Part shown: positions 1-8,119 of the stretch, piece by piece | Position numbering within the stretch: position 1 is the stretch's first letter | Layout of the letters: each line of letters starts with the position of its first letter | Assembly (NCBI RefSeq): GCF_033954835.1 | Contig: NZ_CP121471.1 | Span: forward strand, 3,652,501-3,716,500 | Reading direction: 5' to 3' | From: Thiorhodovibrio frisius | GTDB lineage: Bacteria; Pseudomonadota; Gammaproteobacteria; Chromatiales; Chromatiaceae | DNA: 64,000 nt | Program-made: the position numbers and the translations under genes | The notes under the pieces: model-generated | What the model saw: the letters and a program-made list of their open reading frames with translations, nothing else | Database searches by the model: none | Told to the model about the DNA's origin: nothing

Positions 1-605
1 AACCAGTGCGCGATCGCGGTCAGCAACATTTTCACCGCGATCGCAGTCAGAAGGACTCCCATCACCCGCCGCAACACATTGGCGCCGCCCGGACCGATTG
101 CGCGCATGATTGGGTTTGCTGCCATCAGGATCAGCAGAAACACGAAGAGGACTGATGCCAGAACCCCGGTCGTCACCAGCTGCTCGCTTAAACTGAATTG
201 TCGGTTATCAGTGAGGAGCACCACGGTCAGCATGGCACCGGGTCCGGCAATCGCTGGAACCGCCAGGGGGTAGACGGCCAATGCATGCAAGCCGCTGCTA
301 CTATCGTTAGTCCCTTCGCCTGGTGCATGGGTACTCAGGGTCATCTCTTTGCCATAGAGCAAAAGCAGGATGCCGCCGGCAATCTGGAAAGCCAACAGTG
401 GGATCCCCATTTGGATCAACAGTAACTCGCCAGCAGCAATAAAAAAGACTAGCACGCCAAAGGCATAGGAAATCGCGAGTACAGCTGTCTTTCGCCTTTC
501 ACGAGGTTCGAGCGGGGAGACAACGGCAACAAAAACCGCCAGCATCCCGACTGGGTCGAGCACGACCAGAAGCGTTACGAATTGATAGATCAGTTGCTGC
601 ACCAT
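1..605 (-). CDS. MarC/YhgN-family integral membrane protein (partial, C-terminus beyond window)
   Basis: Reading the minus strand from an ATG at 605 gives an uninterrupted hydrophobic protein of about 201 residues that runs off the left edge. The start MVQQLIYQFVTLLVVLDPVG carries the LLVVLDPVG signature of MarC, a six-helix inner-membrane family of uncertain substrate. Later segments such as PAIAGPGAMLT and RRVMGVLLTAIAVKM match the family's second half. The same frame is open upstream of 605 into the remnant of a 5'-nucleotidase, so the exact start is uncertain; the ATG at 605 fits the usual MarC N-terminus. Role: probable transporter; the historical link to multiple antibiotic resistance is not supported for the family. 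Confidence 0.8.
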   Translation of the reverse strand, partial: MVQQLIYQFVTLLVVLDPVGMLAVFVAVVSPLEPRERRKTAVLAISYAFGVLVFFIAAGELLLIQMGIPLLAFQIAGGILLLLYGKEMTLSTHAPGEGTNDSSSGLHALAVYPLAVPAIAGPGAMLTVVLLTDNRQFSLSEQLVTTGVLASVLFVFLLILMAANPIMRAIGPGGANVLRRVMGVLLTAIAVKMLLTAIAHW

Positions 606-984
606 ACTGAATAAACCGATAAAAGGAAGAGGAATTCCAGCCTGACTCGCTTCCTCGGTGACCAGGCCGAGGATGCCGATGCGCGGGCCATTCGGCGGCT
701 GCAGGATCAGGGTCACTGGCGTTGGGAATGGCGTCGGAGAGATCTCGAGGTTTGGCGGCCAGGATGCGAAAGCCGGCTGTCGAGAACCGCACGGAAGACG
801 TCTTTAGCGTCCCGCCCAGGTGCTGACCCGTGGTCGACGTGCCTCCCTGATCTTCCACCGGATCGAGCTGACCGTGAAAGTCGTTGAAGTGCAGCAGAGT
901 CAGCGGCAGCGCCTCGCCGGCTCGGGAGAGTGTCGGCGCGAGCAGCATCGCAACCGCCAGGACAATAATAAACGGGCGCGTCAT
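606..984 (-). pseudogene. Remnant of a 5'-nucleotidase / metallophosphatase N-terminus
   Basis: The ORF starting at 984 encodes a signal peptide (MTRPFIIVLAVAMLLAPTLS) followed by LTLLHFNDFHGQLDPVEDQ, the metal-binding N-terminus of secreted 5'-nucleotidases (UshA type). After about 85 residues this frame becomes meaningless, while a second frame around 640-715 reads RIGILGLVTEEASQAG, which resembles a later part of the same domain. A full protein would be over 500 residues, so most of the gene is deleted and the rest is frame-shifted. Its ATG overlaps the stop of the upstream DUF2499 gene by 4 bp, so it was once translationally coupled to it. The second frame runs without a stop into marC. 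Confidence 0.6.
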
Positions 985-1724
985 GGGATTGTGGACTGAT
1001 TCGATGGCAGGTCAATTACCGGAGCTGATGCGTCAAGCGCGGACGGTCCAGCCTTGATCGCGGACTGAGGTTTTGCCAACCGCAAACGCCGATAAGCGCC
1101 GAAAGCGATCAAAAAATTGCTGACAGATAGCAGGCTTTCGCTTGCGCCATGCAAAGCATCGGCATGGGCGAGGCTCGGCAGGCCAAGTTGAAGGGTCGCC
1201 ACCCGGGTGGCGACAATCGCCCCGGCGACGAAAACCAGCAGAAACCAGAATCCCGCGATGCTCCAAGGCGAGAACAGGCTGGGGCTTTGGCGATGCACCA
1301 CCAAGAGCAACACCAGAAAGCCGAGATACGCCAGATTCGCACCGGGGAGCAAAGCGGACAGGCCATCCGCGACCCACAGTCGGCTCAAGCCCCAGGTCAG
1401 TCCCAAGACCAATAGCGCGAGTGCGAACCAAGCGGACGGGATGCGCCGGATGCGCAGCATCAGCAGGGTCACGCAAAGGAGCGAGAGGCTGCCCAGGAAG
1501 GTCATGAGTCGTGATCCTTCCAACAGCCACTGGACGCGGTCACCGCTGGCATGGAAACTCAGCACCAACAGGCCCGCCACCAGGTGCGGCAGCATGGCAT
1601 GGGCAAAGATCCGCAGGCGCGGAAAACCAGCCACGACGGCATACCGACGCAGAAGCAAAATGGCCGTCAGCCATTCGCTAACTGTCAGCAGATGAATGAT
1701 GGCTGTTGGCAGTGACAGCAGCAT
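981..1724 (-). CDS. DUF2499-DUF3593 fusion membrane protein
   Basis: This 247-residue polytopic protein starts MLLSLPTAIIHLLTVSEWL. The first ~95 residues match the pattern of DUF2499 (LPTxIIHxxTVxEW, AHAMLPHLVAG, TFLGSLSLLC). Residues ~130-225 match DUF3593 (ANLAYLGFLVLLLVVHRQSP, WSIAGFWFLLVFVAGAI, DALHGASESLLSVSNFLI). From recall, both domains are best known from cyanobacteria and plastids, often as separate neighbouring genes; here they are one chain. Function is unknown. The C-terminal ~30 residues are low-complexity and soluble. The stop overlaps the start of the 5'-nucleotidase remnant. Family assignment rests on remembered motifs, not a search. Confidence 0.7.
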   Translation of the reverse strand: MLLSLPTAIIHLLTVSEWLTAILLLRRYAVVAGFPRLRIFAHAMLPHLVAGLLVLSFHASGDRVQWLLEGSRLMTFLGSLSLLCVTLLMLRIRRIPSAWFALALLVLGLTWGLSRLWVADGLSALLPGANLAYLGFLVLLLVVHRQSPSLFSPWSIAGFWFLLVFVAGAIVATRVATLQLGLPSLAHADALHGASESLLSVSNFLIAFGAYRRLRLAKPQSAIKAGPSALDASAPVIDLPSNQSTIP

Positions 1725-1844
1725 GATTGCGGATGAAGGTCGCTGATCAGGCGAGCTAGTCTAGCACCTGCCTTGCACGCCGGATGGATCCGTCAGCATA
1801 CGATTGGCGGATGGCACCCTTTTGATCCGAGCACGCCTGATTCC

Positions 1845-2336
1845 ATGACCGACCTGCAACCGCCCTCCCCCACGCCGGCCGAACGCTCCCTCGCCGCCGG
1901 CGACAACCGCCGCTTCTTTGGCCATCCGAGCGGACTGGCGATGCTGTTCAATGTCGAGTTGGGGGAGCGCTTTTCCTACTACGGCATGCGGGCCATTCTG
2001 GCCTACTACCTTTACGCCACCCTCGCCGAGAGCGGGCTGGGGTTGCATGAGGCGACCGCCGCCGTGGTGGTTGCGACCTATGGCGCGTCAGTCTATCTGC
2101 TGGCGGTGGTTGGCGGTTTTCTGGCGGATCGTTTGCTCGGCGCGCGCCGCACGACGCTCTATGGCGGTATGGTCATCATGGCCGGACATCTGTGCATGGC
2201 GGTGCCGGGCATTCCAGCGTTCTCCTGGTCGGGACTTGCGTTGATCGCGCTCGGCAGTGGGCTGTTAAAGCCGAATATTTCGACCATGGTCGGCGCCCTG
2301 TATGCGCCGTCCGATCCTCGGCGCGATGCCGGCTTT
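1845..2336 (+). pseudogene. Truncated POT/PTR-family peptide transporter (first ~164 residues)
   Basis: From MTDLQPPSPT the frame encodes the start of a proton-dependent oligopeptide transporter: FGHPSGLAMLFNVELGERFS, then YYGMRAIL, ADRLLGARRTTLYGG and LLKPNISTMVGALY, followed by DPRRDAGF. In intact POT proteins DAGF is followed by the third to fourth helix (YMGINLGA). Here the homology stops exactly at the Phe codon (2334-2336), and the next bases belong, on the other strand, to a truncated traB. The protein should be about 450-500 residues, so more than half is lost. The junction looks like a clean recombination or deletion endpoint. Confidence 0.85.
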
Positions 2337-2510
2337 CATCAGCAGATTGTCGACCAGGCGCCGACGCTGCGCCTCGCTGCTGCGGTCGTCTTGCGGGGCG
2401 GTGGCGATCAGCAGCGCCAGCGACCCGACAATCACGCTGCCGGCCCCTAGGGTGATCCATTGGCGCAGGCGCGGGGAGAGCCGCTCCCAGTTGTCTGTCC
2501 ATTCGGCCAT
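2337..2510 (-). pseudogene. traB: Truncated conjugation gene traB (N-terminal 58 codons)
   Basis: The frame starting at 2510 reads MAEWTDNWERLSPRLRQWIT, then a single membrane helix (AGSVIVGSLALLIATAP) and a polar stretch ending LVDNLLM. This is the N-terminal anchor of TraB, the VirB10-like channel protein of F-type and ICE-type conjugation systems. Its position directly after traK (start ATG overlapping the traK stop by one base) supports this. Beyond 2337 the sequence is the antisense of the POT gene, so only the anchor survives and the channel cannot be made. Confidence 0.7.
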
Positions 2511-3427
2511 CAGCGAAAACCTCCCGCGCGCTTCGGAGTGGCTGGCGGCCCTTCCCTGCTGTCATCGATCGCGATGATCAGCGTCGCCTCAGCCCCGGGA
2601 TTGACTGGCGCGCTTGGCCAAAGCGCGACGGCGGCCAGGGCGTCCTGCTTGTGCAACCGGCACTGGCGTTCATCCAACACCACAGGCGTATCGCCTTTCG
2701 CCCCCACCTTGGCGGTGAGAAAGCGCAACGGCTGCCCGTCGTAGGCGGTCACTCGGCTCACCCGGACATCCCTCCCGCAGTGAATGGCTTCGCCGGACCG
2801 CCCTCCCCTTTTGCGGTAGCCACTCGGCACCTCGCCCAAGGCCAGGGTGCGAAAGCCCTGGGTCAGCTCATTGATGTAATGCTGCGGCTGGCGCCAGGTG
2901 GCGATTAGCGGGATATCTGGCAGGGTCGCTTCCGACTGAGCCACGCCAGATGAGGAACCGGCTGCCTGGCGACGGCTTTCCAATCCCGGCACCAGCAGAC
3001 GAATCTCCCGTGGTGGCACGCGACGGGGCGCGAGCGTCAGCGCAACCGTGGTCTGAGCATCATCGGCATCGGTGATGTACAGGGTCGCTGGGGTTTCCTC
3101 AGCCGTAGCGACATAGAGAACACTGCCATCGATTTCGGTCGAGACGCTCGAGACGGTTCTCACCGAGGGCTGGCGGAAGGGTGTGACAATGCGGTTGAGA
3201 TGATCAATGGCCAGTTCCAGGATGACATTGTTGCCCGGTGCGACAGTGACGGTGCGGGGGCCGATTGCCAGTAGGGCGTCCTTGGCGGACGCTGTCTCGG
3301 CATTTGCATCCGCAGTGGTGCGCAGGAAAGGACCGTTGGCCTGGCAGCCGAGGCTCATCAGGGTAAGCCCCGATCCGAGCAGGACAGCATGGATGGAAAC
3401 AGCAAGACGGCGGGGTTGAACATGCAT
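2510..3427 (-). CDS. traK: F-type conjugation protein TraK (secretin-like lipoprotein)
   Basis: This 305-residue protein begins with a signal peptide whose lipobox reads LMSLGC, followed by an unstructured stretch. The core has TraK/VirB9-like beta segments: TVTVAPGNNVILELAIDHLN, RIVTPFRQPSV, VLYVATAEETPATLYITD and the C-terminal RVTAYDGQPLRFLTAKVG and VVLDERQC. TraK is the outer-membrane-associated ring component that docks onto TraB. The gene lies between traE and traB in the canonical L-E-K-B order. The coding sequence looks intact, but the system cannot be functional because traB is cut and no other transfer genes follow. Confidence 0.8.
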   Translation of the reverse strand: MHVQPRRLAVSIHAVLLGSGLTLMSLGCQANGPFLRTTADANAETASAKDALLAIGPRTVTVAPGNNVILELAIDHLNRIVTPFRQPSVRTVSSVSTEIDGSVLYVATAEETPATLYITDADDAQTTVALTLAPRRVPPREIRLLVPGLESRRQAAGSSSGVAQSEATLPDIPLIATWRQPQHYINELTQGFRTLALGEVPSGYRKRGGRSGEAIHCGRDVRVSRVTAYDGQPLRFLTAKVGAKGDTPVVLDERQCRLHKQDALAAVALWPSAPVNPGAEATLIIAIDDSREGPPATPKRAGGFR

Positions 3428-3437
3428 TCAGGATTCC

Positions 3438-4013
3438 TCAAGGTTGCTCGGTCGTGCGCGGACCGCCGGGGTAGACATCCAGATGGCGGATCACCGGGCG
3501 GTAGTGCTGAAAGCCGACGCGGACTTCGTAGGTGCGCTGATGCCGCACTGGCTCGGCGCCGGGACCGGCGCTCACTTGGCGGCCGGTGACGAAGAAGGTG
3601 TCGCTGGCCTGGTCGTAACGCAGGGCATTGGGCGAGAAGTACATCGCCACGCGCTCGCGCTTGATGGCTTCGACCTGGTCGCCAATGACGGCGAGAATCT
3701 CCCGGCGCAGCGGAGGCGCCAGCAGGGGTTCGAGCGCCTCGCGAATGAAGTCCGCCGAACCGGCACTGACATTGCCGAGCAGGCCGGCGACATGCACCGC
3801 CCAGGCTTCCTTGACCGAGCGACTAGCGCTGTCGCGGGCGATATTGACCTCGCCTTCCAGAATCGGCGGCACCAGCACCACGGTGTGATCGGCGCGGACC
3901 AGGGCGAGCAGGGTCAGCAGGTTGGTGAGCAACAACACCGCCAGGACCAGGCGGTGGAAGCGGTTCTCGGCGTTCAGGCCGCGCCAGGTGCGCGTGAGGG
4001 TGTGAAAATCCAT
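3438..4013 (-). CDS. traE: Conjugation protein TraE (VirB5/VirB8-like inner-membrane component)
   Basis: A 191-residue protein with an N-terminal cytoplasmic tail (MDFHTLTRTWRGLNAENRF), one membrane helix (LVLAVLLLTNLLTLLALV) and a periplasmic domain that includes PILEGEVNIARD, VKEAWAVHVAGLLGNV and VAMYFSPNALRYD. This is the TraE layout of F-type transfer systems. The start at 4013 is preferred over an upstream in-frame ATG at 4091 because of the GAGGTCG Shine-Dalgarno-like sequence just before it. It lies between traL and traK in the usual order, with 10 bp to traK. Confidence 0.8.
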   Translation of the reverse strand: MDFHTLTRTWRGLNAENRFHRLVLAVLLLTNLLTLLALVRADHTVVLVPPILEGEVNIARDSASRSVKEAWAVHVAGLLGNVSAGSADFIREALEPLLAPPLRREILAVIGDQVEAIKRERVAMYFSPNALRYDQASDTFFVTGRQVSAGPGAEPVRHQRTYEVRVGFQHYRPVIRHLDVYPGGPRTTEQP

Positions 4014-4090
4014 GGGCGACCTCAGGGCTGAAAGCGGCGCGTGAAGGGATTGGGGCAGCGTCGGGACTTGAGCGGGACCAGCCCGTGCCA

Positions 4091-4303
4091 TTAGCCCCAG
4101 TGCAGCGCGAAGCCATCCGGGCGGCTGTCGCGAAAGCGGCCGTACAGGCGTGACAGCCCCAGTCCGAGGGCGAGGAAGATCAGCAACCTGTCGCTGAGCA
4201 TGCCGACGACCAGCATGAGCAACAGCGGGATGAGTTCATCGAGCCGCCACAGCAGCAGCGAGGGCGGGTCGTCGACGCCATGGGGGAGCGAAAGGGGTTG
4301 CAT
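4091..4303 (-). CDS. traL: Conjugation protein TraL
   Basis: A 70-residue protein starting MQPLSLPHGVDDPPSLLLWR. It contains the short PxxVDxPxxxLxWxxDE-like N-terminus and two hydrophobic segments (LIPLLLMLVVGMLSDRLLIF and ALGLGLSRLYGRF) typical of TraL, the small pilus-assembly membrane protein that opens F-type tra operons. A purine-rich GGAGA lies about 10 bases before the ATG. It is the first recognisable gene of the minus-strand cluster traL-traE-traK-traB'; no pilin gene (traA) is seen upstream. Confidence 0.75.
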   Translation of the reverse strand: MQPLSLPHGVDDPPSLLLWRLDELIPLLLMLVVGMLSDRLLIFLALGLGLSRLYGRFRDSRPDGFALHWG

Positions 4304-4315
4304 ACGGGCGGGTCT

Positions 4316-4338
4316 CCGGCGAGTGGGTTGAATGCCGG
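4316..4338. repeat. Short hairpin repeat, copy 1
   Basis: CCGGC at 4316-4320 and GCCGG at 4334-4338 form a 5-bp stem around a 13-nt loop (GAGTGGGTTGAAT). The 26-bp tract 4313-4338 recurs at 35768-35793 with one mismatch (in the loop). It lies just upstream of traL. It resembles a REP-type palindromic repeat; no nearby REP-associated transposase is visible. Confidence 0.7.
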
Positions 4339-4377
4339 ATAGCCTGCGCGATTGGGCGCCGATCGGCGACACCGATA

Positions 4378-4396
4378 GCTCGGGAAAAACCCGAGC
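4378..4396. promoter_or_regulatory. Perfect inverted repeat upstream of traL
   Basis: GCTCGGG, a 5-nt AAAAA loop and CCCGAGC make a 7-bp hairpin about 75 bp upstream of the traL start. It could be a regulator site, an attenuator in the tra leader, or a terminator stem for an upstream transcript. A second hairpin, GGCTGAG-8nt-CTCAGCC, sits at 4615-4636. Nothing in the sequence decides between these roles. Confidence 0.4.
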
Positions 4397-4833
4397 ATTC
4401 GTGCTTGCCCTGTCCAGGGAAGATCTGGACGGGGAACCGGGGCTGGTTGGTCGTCCAGGCTGTCCGGGTCGCATCAGCCCGGATGCGGCAAACGCTCTCG
4501 CGCGCGTCAGCGATCAGCAAGCAGCATTCAAAATTCTCTGTGAGTATTTTTATTGCTTGCTTGCTAGCAGACGCGCGCGCGAGGGGACGGGGGGGGTGCA
4601 CAAGGTTCACATGTGGCTGAGTGCCCTAGCTCAGCCGCACCGGTTTTCACATAGGGTGCAGGCAGCCGAACGAGAGATTCCGAGGCTTAACCGCTGTTTT
4701 TGCTGTACTCTTTTTTCTGCTTCTGGCTGTTTACCCTACCCGAGAGCGTACGCGTATCGCACAATTCGAACTCAGCGTTGTAGGGAACGACACTGGGGCA
4801 CCATGGGTCTTTACCCTAACAGGCCAGGGTTTC

Positions 4834-4965
4834 TTGTTCACCAGCCTAGGAACCCTGGTTCTCCAGTCCGGGGAATCTGGTTCTGCACCCTAGAGAATCT
4901 TGTTCACCAGCTCAGGGAATCTTGTTCTCCAGCCTAGGGACGCTTGTTCACCATGCCTATGGTCA
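4834..4965. repeat. Degenerate tandem repeat, exact 22-bp period, six units
   Basis: Units start at 4834, 4856, 4878, 4900, 4922 and 4944, each exactly 22 bp. A typical unit begins TTGTTCTCCAGCCTAGG and ends with GGAATC or a variant. The units differ at several positions, but the TTGTTC/TGGTTC start and the central CCAG-CTAGGG block recur. A seventh, weaker unit may precede at 4812. The period is not a multiple of 3 and no frame is open, so it is not a protein repeat. There are no unique spacers, so it is not CRISPR. Length and arrangement would suit replication iterons. Confidence 0.8.
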
Positions 4966-5388
4966 GATGACTGGAATCTGGCAGCGCTCGGCGGAGCGGA
5001 ACAAGATGTCCTTGATGGCCTGGGGCAGGCATCGGCGTCGTCCCAGGTGTTCATCGGTTTGGGGACTCCTGATAAAGCGTCAGTCACAGTGGCACTGGAT
5101 GCTTATCCCATTTTGTACGATCTTGAAAACCCAGTCGCGGTGGGCGGCGGCCGTTTAACCTGGGTGCTATCCGTGCGGATCGATCATCTGCCTTGCTATC
5201 ATGGCTGCGCACATTGGCACTGGCCGAGGGCTGCGACCAACGCAACCTCGACTCAGGGATGCAGCGGCGGGAGGTCCATCGATTCTCCGCGCGTGAAGGC
5301 ATGGCGAGCGCTGGGTTTCACTTGATCGAAACCCTGATGCCAAGCCGAAGCGCCTCAGCGCAATCTTGATCATTGAGAGGTGTTAGCG

Positions 5389-5619
5389 ATGCTCCATCCC
5401 AATCAGTTCCGCGTCATGGAAGCCTGGGTGGCTTTCAATTTAAATGAAGCGCCGATTCAGACCGAACGTGACGGCGACTTCAATGTCGTCGCGCTCATGG
5501 TGGAGAGCCGCAAGTTGGGCATTGAGGTCATGGAAATGACCGAGGATCTGCTGCAGCCGTTGATCGCAGAGGCCAGAGACAGCTTCAGGGAGCACTTTGC
5601 TGCTAGCCGCTTGCATTGA
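5389..5619 (+). CDS. Small hypothetical protein (76 aa)
   Basis: The protein starts MLHPNQFRVMEAWVAFNLNE and is acidic and soluble (VESRKLGIEVMEMTEDLLQP). The ATG at 5389 has a GAGAGG ribosome-binding site at the right distance (5374-5380); a GTG nine bases earlier overlaps that site and is less likely. No family is recognised. It stands alone, with gene-poor DNA on both sides. Confidence 0.5.
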   Translation: MLHPNQFRVMEAWVAFNLNEAPIQTERDGDFNVVALMVESRKLGIEVMEMTEDLLQPLIAEARDSFREHFAASRLH

Positions 5620-5952
5620 TTAATTGCAGGATGCCTCTTGCCTTTACGCCGAAGTCCACGCGCCTGAGGTTCCACCCATAAGGCCCCGCAGATAGCACTG
5701 GCCCATCGCGCCGTCAAACTGATTGACCTTAGTGGGTTCGTGCTCGGCCGGCTGATGATTCTCCGCTTGCGTCTCAGGTCGTGCTGAACGACCAAGAACC
5801 ACCGGCCTGCTCCAGGATCGGCACTTTCCTCCATATCGCAATACCCGTGCGCGAACAAACCCCTGAAACGCGACTTATCAATGCCTCCAGTCCCAACACC
5901 CCGGATAATCCCGACTGGATTGATCGGATAACAGCAGAACGGAGGTTCCAAC

Positions 5953-6138
5953 ATGCCACAGCAACGGCCACACAACATGGGTGCCGGCGGCACCTGCATC
6001 TGCCCGAAGTGTGACTATCACGGCGCGCATCGCAACGGTGTCCCCTGCCAGGACGATCATTGCCCCAATTGCGGCGCCAAGTTGCTGCGCGAGGGTTCCT
6101 ACCACGACCAACTGCTGCAACAGAAACGCCAACATTAG
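5953..6138 (+). CDS. Small zinc-ribbon protein
   Basis: A 61-residue protein, MPQQRPHNMGAGGTCICPKC, with two Cys pairs (CICPKC and CPNC) plus a further CxDDHC; together these form a probable zinc ribbon or metal-binding knuckle. The tail is basic. It lies 11 bp before the DUF89 gene on the same strand, so the two are probably co-transcribed. A role in metal or redox handling is a guess from the cysteines alone. Confidence 0.65.
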   Translation: MPQQRPHNMGAGGTCICPKCDYHGAHRNGVPCQDDHCPNCGAKLLREGSYHDQLLQQKRQH

Positions 6139-6149
6139 GGGCTGCTCAG

Positions 6150-7013
6150 ATGCGCGTCTACCTCGACTGCTGGCCCTGCTTTCTCCGCCAAGCCCTGAGC
6201 GCCTCCCGCCGCGCCGGCGCCTCGCCCGAACTACAGCGGGCGATCCTGGAAGATACCCTGACCGCCCTGCGCGAATTGGCCAGCGATGCGACGCCGCCGG
6301 AGATGGGCGAGCGAATTCATCGGCTGGTACGCGAGCGCGCCCGCGTTGCCGACCCCTATCTGGAGGTAAAACGCGAGGCGACCGCGCAGGCCCTGGCATT
6401 GCTCCCAGCGCTGCGGGCGCATGTGGCGACAGCTGAGGATACTCTCCGGACAGCGGTGCGCATCGCCATTGCTGGCAATATCATCGACCATGGTGTCGCC
6501 GAGACCTTCGACCTGGAAGCGACACTGGAGCGAGTGCTTCAGGCCAACCCCCTGATCGATGACCTGCCCGTGCTGCGCGAGGCGCTGGAACGGGTGGATG
6601 AAGTGCTGTATCTAGCCGACAACGCCGGTGAGACTGTCTTCGATCGCGTGCTGATCGAGACCATGCCTCTGCCCGTGCGCTATGCGGTCAAGGCTGGCCC
6701 GGTGCTAAACGATGCCACCCGCGAGGAAGCCGTCGCCGCCGGCCTGGACCAGGTCGCGGAGATCATTGACACCGGTTGCGACGCCATGGGCGCGCCGCTG
6801 GGGCTGTGCTCGCCAGACTTCCGCGATCGCTTCAACCGCGCTCGGCTGATCATCGCTAAGGGCCAAGCCAATTACGAGACGCTGAGCGGCGTCCATGCGC
6901 CCATTTGCTTTCTGCTGCAGGCCAAGTGCTCGGTGATTGCCGAGGATATCGGGGTTCCGGCTGGCAGCGTTATCATTCAGGCAAGCGCCGCGCTGAGGGA
7001 TGCCGTTTCCTGA
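6150..7013 (+). CDS. ARMT1-like (DUF89) metal-dependent damage-control phosphatase
   Basis: A 287-residue protein starting MRVYLDCWPCFLRQALSASR, the N-terminal CxxC pattern of DUF89 subfamily I. The catalytic core shows LADNAGETVFDR (the D-N-x-G-E motif that binds metal), VKAGPVLNDAT (KxxPxxND) and IIAKGQANYETL (KGxANYE). DUF89 enzymes hydrolyse phosphorylated side-products of metabolism such as aberrant sugar phosphates. A longer in-frame start at 6060 would overlap the zinc-ribbon gene; the ATG at 6150 fits the family start. Confidence 0.85.
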   Translation: MRVYLDCWPCFLRQALSASRRAGASPELQRAILEDTLTALRELASDATPPEMGERIHRLVRERARVADPYLEVKREATAQALALLPALRAHVATAEDTLRTAVRIAIAGNIIDHGVAETFDLEATLERVLQANPLIDDLPVLREALERVDEVLYLADNAGETVFDRVLIETMPLPVRYAVKAGPVLNDATREEAVAAGLDQVAEIIDTGCDAMGAPLGLCSPDFRDRFNRARLIIAKGQANYETLSGVHAPICFLLQAKCSVIAEDIGVPAGSVIIQASAALRDAVS

Positions 7014-7119
7014 TGGCCTTATGCTCCCTTCCGGTTGGGCTGAATTGCGGCCAGTCCCCCTGTCCATACTCGCCAAAGACACGGACACATCGGCAAGAAG
7101 GCCAACAGGAGATCCGCTC

Positions 7120-7212
7120 ATGTTCATCGTGATCAATCGCGTCGCTGTACTCGAGGACTTTGCCGAGATGTTCGGGGTGATGATCGATTCCGAGGTCACT
7201 GATCCGCGATGA
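7120..7212 (+). pseudogene. N-terminal fragment of an ABM-domain (antibiotic-biosynthesis-monooxygenase-like) protein
   Basis: ATG at 7120 is preceded by AGGAG nine bases upstream and opens MFIVINRVAVLEDFAEMFG, the first strand and helix of the ferredoxin-like ABM fold found in haem monooxygenases and similar enzymes (usually about 100 residues). The frame ends after 30 residues (MIDSEVTDPR), so the rest is missing. It lies tail to tail with the sulfotransferase gene. Confidence 0.5.
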
Positions 7213-7225
7213 CGGCTTCGAAAGA

Positions 7226-8119
7226 TCAACCAAGGCCCAAATAGGCCAGACACTCGGCGGGCAGTTCCTGCCGGCAACGGCGCAGAATGCGCGCCTCCTG
7301 ATCGGGTGTCAGTTGGGTTTTGTGATCGCCGGTCTCGCCTTTGCGGATAAAGCCGCCAGGGCGAAACATCGGGCTGCCGTCGGCGTTACGCCCGGCGAAG
7401 CGCTGGCTGTTCGCCTTCATCCAGGCGAAGGAGGACAGATGCGCGGCCCGCTCGCACGTCTGCGGCGTTAATGGCCAGCCAAGAAAGTCGGCGATGCGGG
7501 TGATCGCTGCGGGCAAGTCGGCCTTGAGGTCGCTGTAGCGCAGCATCAGCAGGTTGTCGCGCTCGCGCTGCGGCCACCAGCTTGCCAGGTTGCGAAACCA
7601 GGCGCCGAACCCCAGCCAGGCATCGACGTGGGCATCCAGGCTCGCTGGTCTTTCCAGTCCGTGACAGGCGAGCGCGCTGTCGGTCATGTCCATCAAATGG
7701 TGGTAAAAGCTGATGCAGCAGTCGCGCGGATCGCGCACTGTCAGAATCAGACGTGCGATGTCCCGACCCGGGGTCTGCTCCCAGGTGCAATGGGTCTTGA
7801 ACAAGCGCGGGGTAGCAAGCGCTTCAAACGCCTCCAGCACCTGCCGCCATGTCTGCGGCGGGCGCTGGCGTTCCAGCCAGGGAACCACATCATCAATGTC
7901 TTCGAACGCCTCATCGCCACCGGTGCACAGTTGATGCAGAATCTGTTGCATCCAGGTAGTGCCGGCCTTAGGCGCCGTGGTGATCAGCACATCTGTCGGG
8001 CGTGCTTGGAAATTGGCGAGTATCCAAGGGTCATGCAGCGGATGGGGTTCGCCCCAGTGTGGGTCGGGTTGCTCGTCCCGCTCCGGACGGCTTGTGCCTG
8101 CAAGTTGCTGAGTGCTCAT
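7226..8119 (-). CDS. Sulfotransferase domain protein (PAPS-dependent)
   Basis: A 297-residue protein with the full sulfotransferase-1 signature. TAPKAGTTWMQQIL (near residue 50) is the 5'-phosphosulfate loop, LTVRDPRDCCISFYHH contains the 3'-phosphate-binding Arg and Ser, and the C-terminal FIRKGETGDHK is the RKGxxGDWK-type motif that closes over PAPS. FKTHCT supplies the likely catalytic His. The acceptor substrate is not predictable. The N-terminal coding region (8030-8073) has a partial copy at 47.6 kb. The gene stands alone between convergent and divergent neighbours. Confidence 0.9.
   Translation of the reverse strand: MSTQQLAGTSRPERDEQPDPHWGEPHPLHDPWILANFQARPTDVLITTAPKAGTTWMQQILHQLCTGGDEAFEDIDDVVPWLERQRPPQTWRQVLEAFEALATPRLFKTHCTWEQTPGRDIARLILTVRDPRDCCISFYHHLMDMTDSALACHGLERPASLDAHVDAWLGFGAWFRNLASWWPQRERDNLLMLRYSDLKADLPAAITRIADFLGWPLTPQTCERAAHLSSFAWMKANSQRFAGRNADGSPMFRPGGFIRKGETGDHKTQLTPDQEARILRRCRQELPAECLAYLGLG

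Larger units (their letters stand above)
4339..5388. other. Gene-poor stretch (about 1 kb) with hairpins and tandem repeat
   Basis: No reading frame in this interval looks like a real protein. It contains two hairpins, a short GC-alternating tract (about 4570-4582), a G-run (4590-4597) and the 22-bp-period tandem repeat at 4834-4965. Such content is typical of a plasmid or ICE control region, which would fit the adjoining tra genes, but no rep, par or relaxase gene is present. Confidence 0.6.

Noticed and set aside
3444-4031. 195-aa plus-strand frame opposite traE
   Set aside because: traE is clearly supported by motifs and operon order; the opposite frame is a shadow.
4834-4965. CRISPR array
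   Set aside because: Units are contiguous at a 22-bp period with no unique spacers and no cas genes nearby.
5457-5999. 180-aa minus-strand frame between two small genes
   Set aside because: It overlaps a plus-strand gene with a good ribosome-binding site and has no family features.
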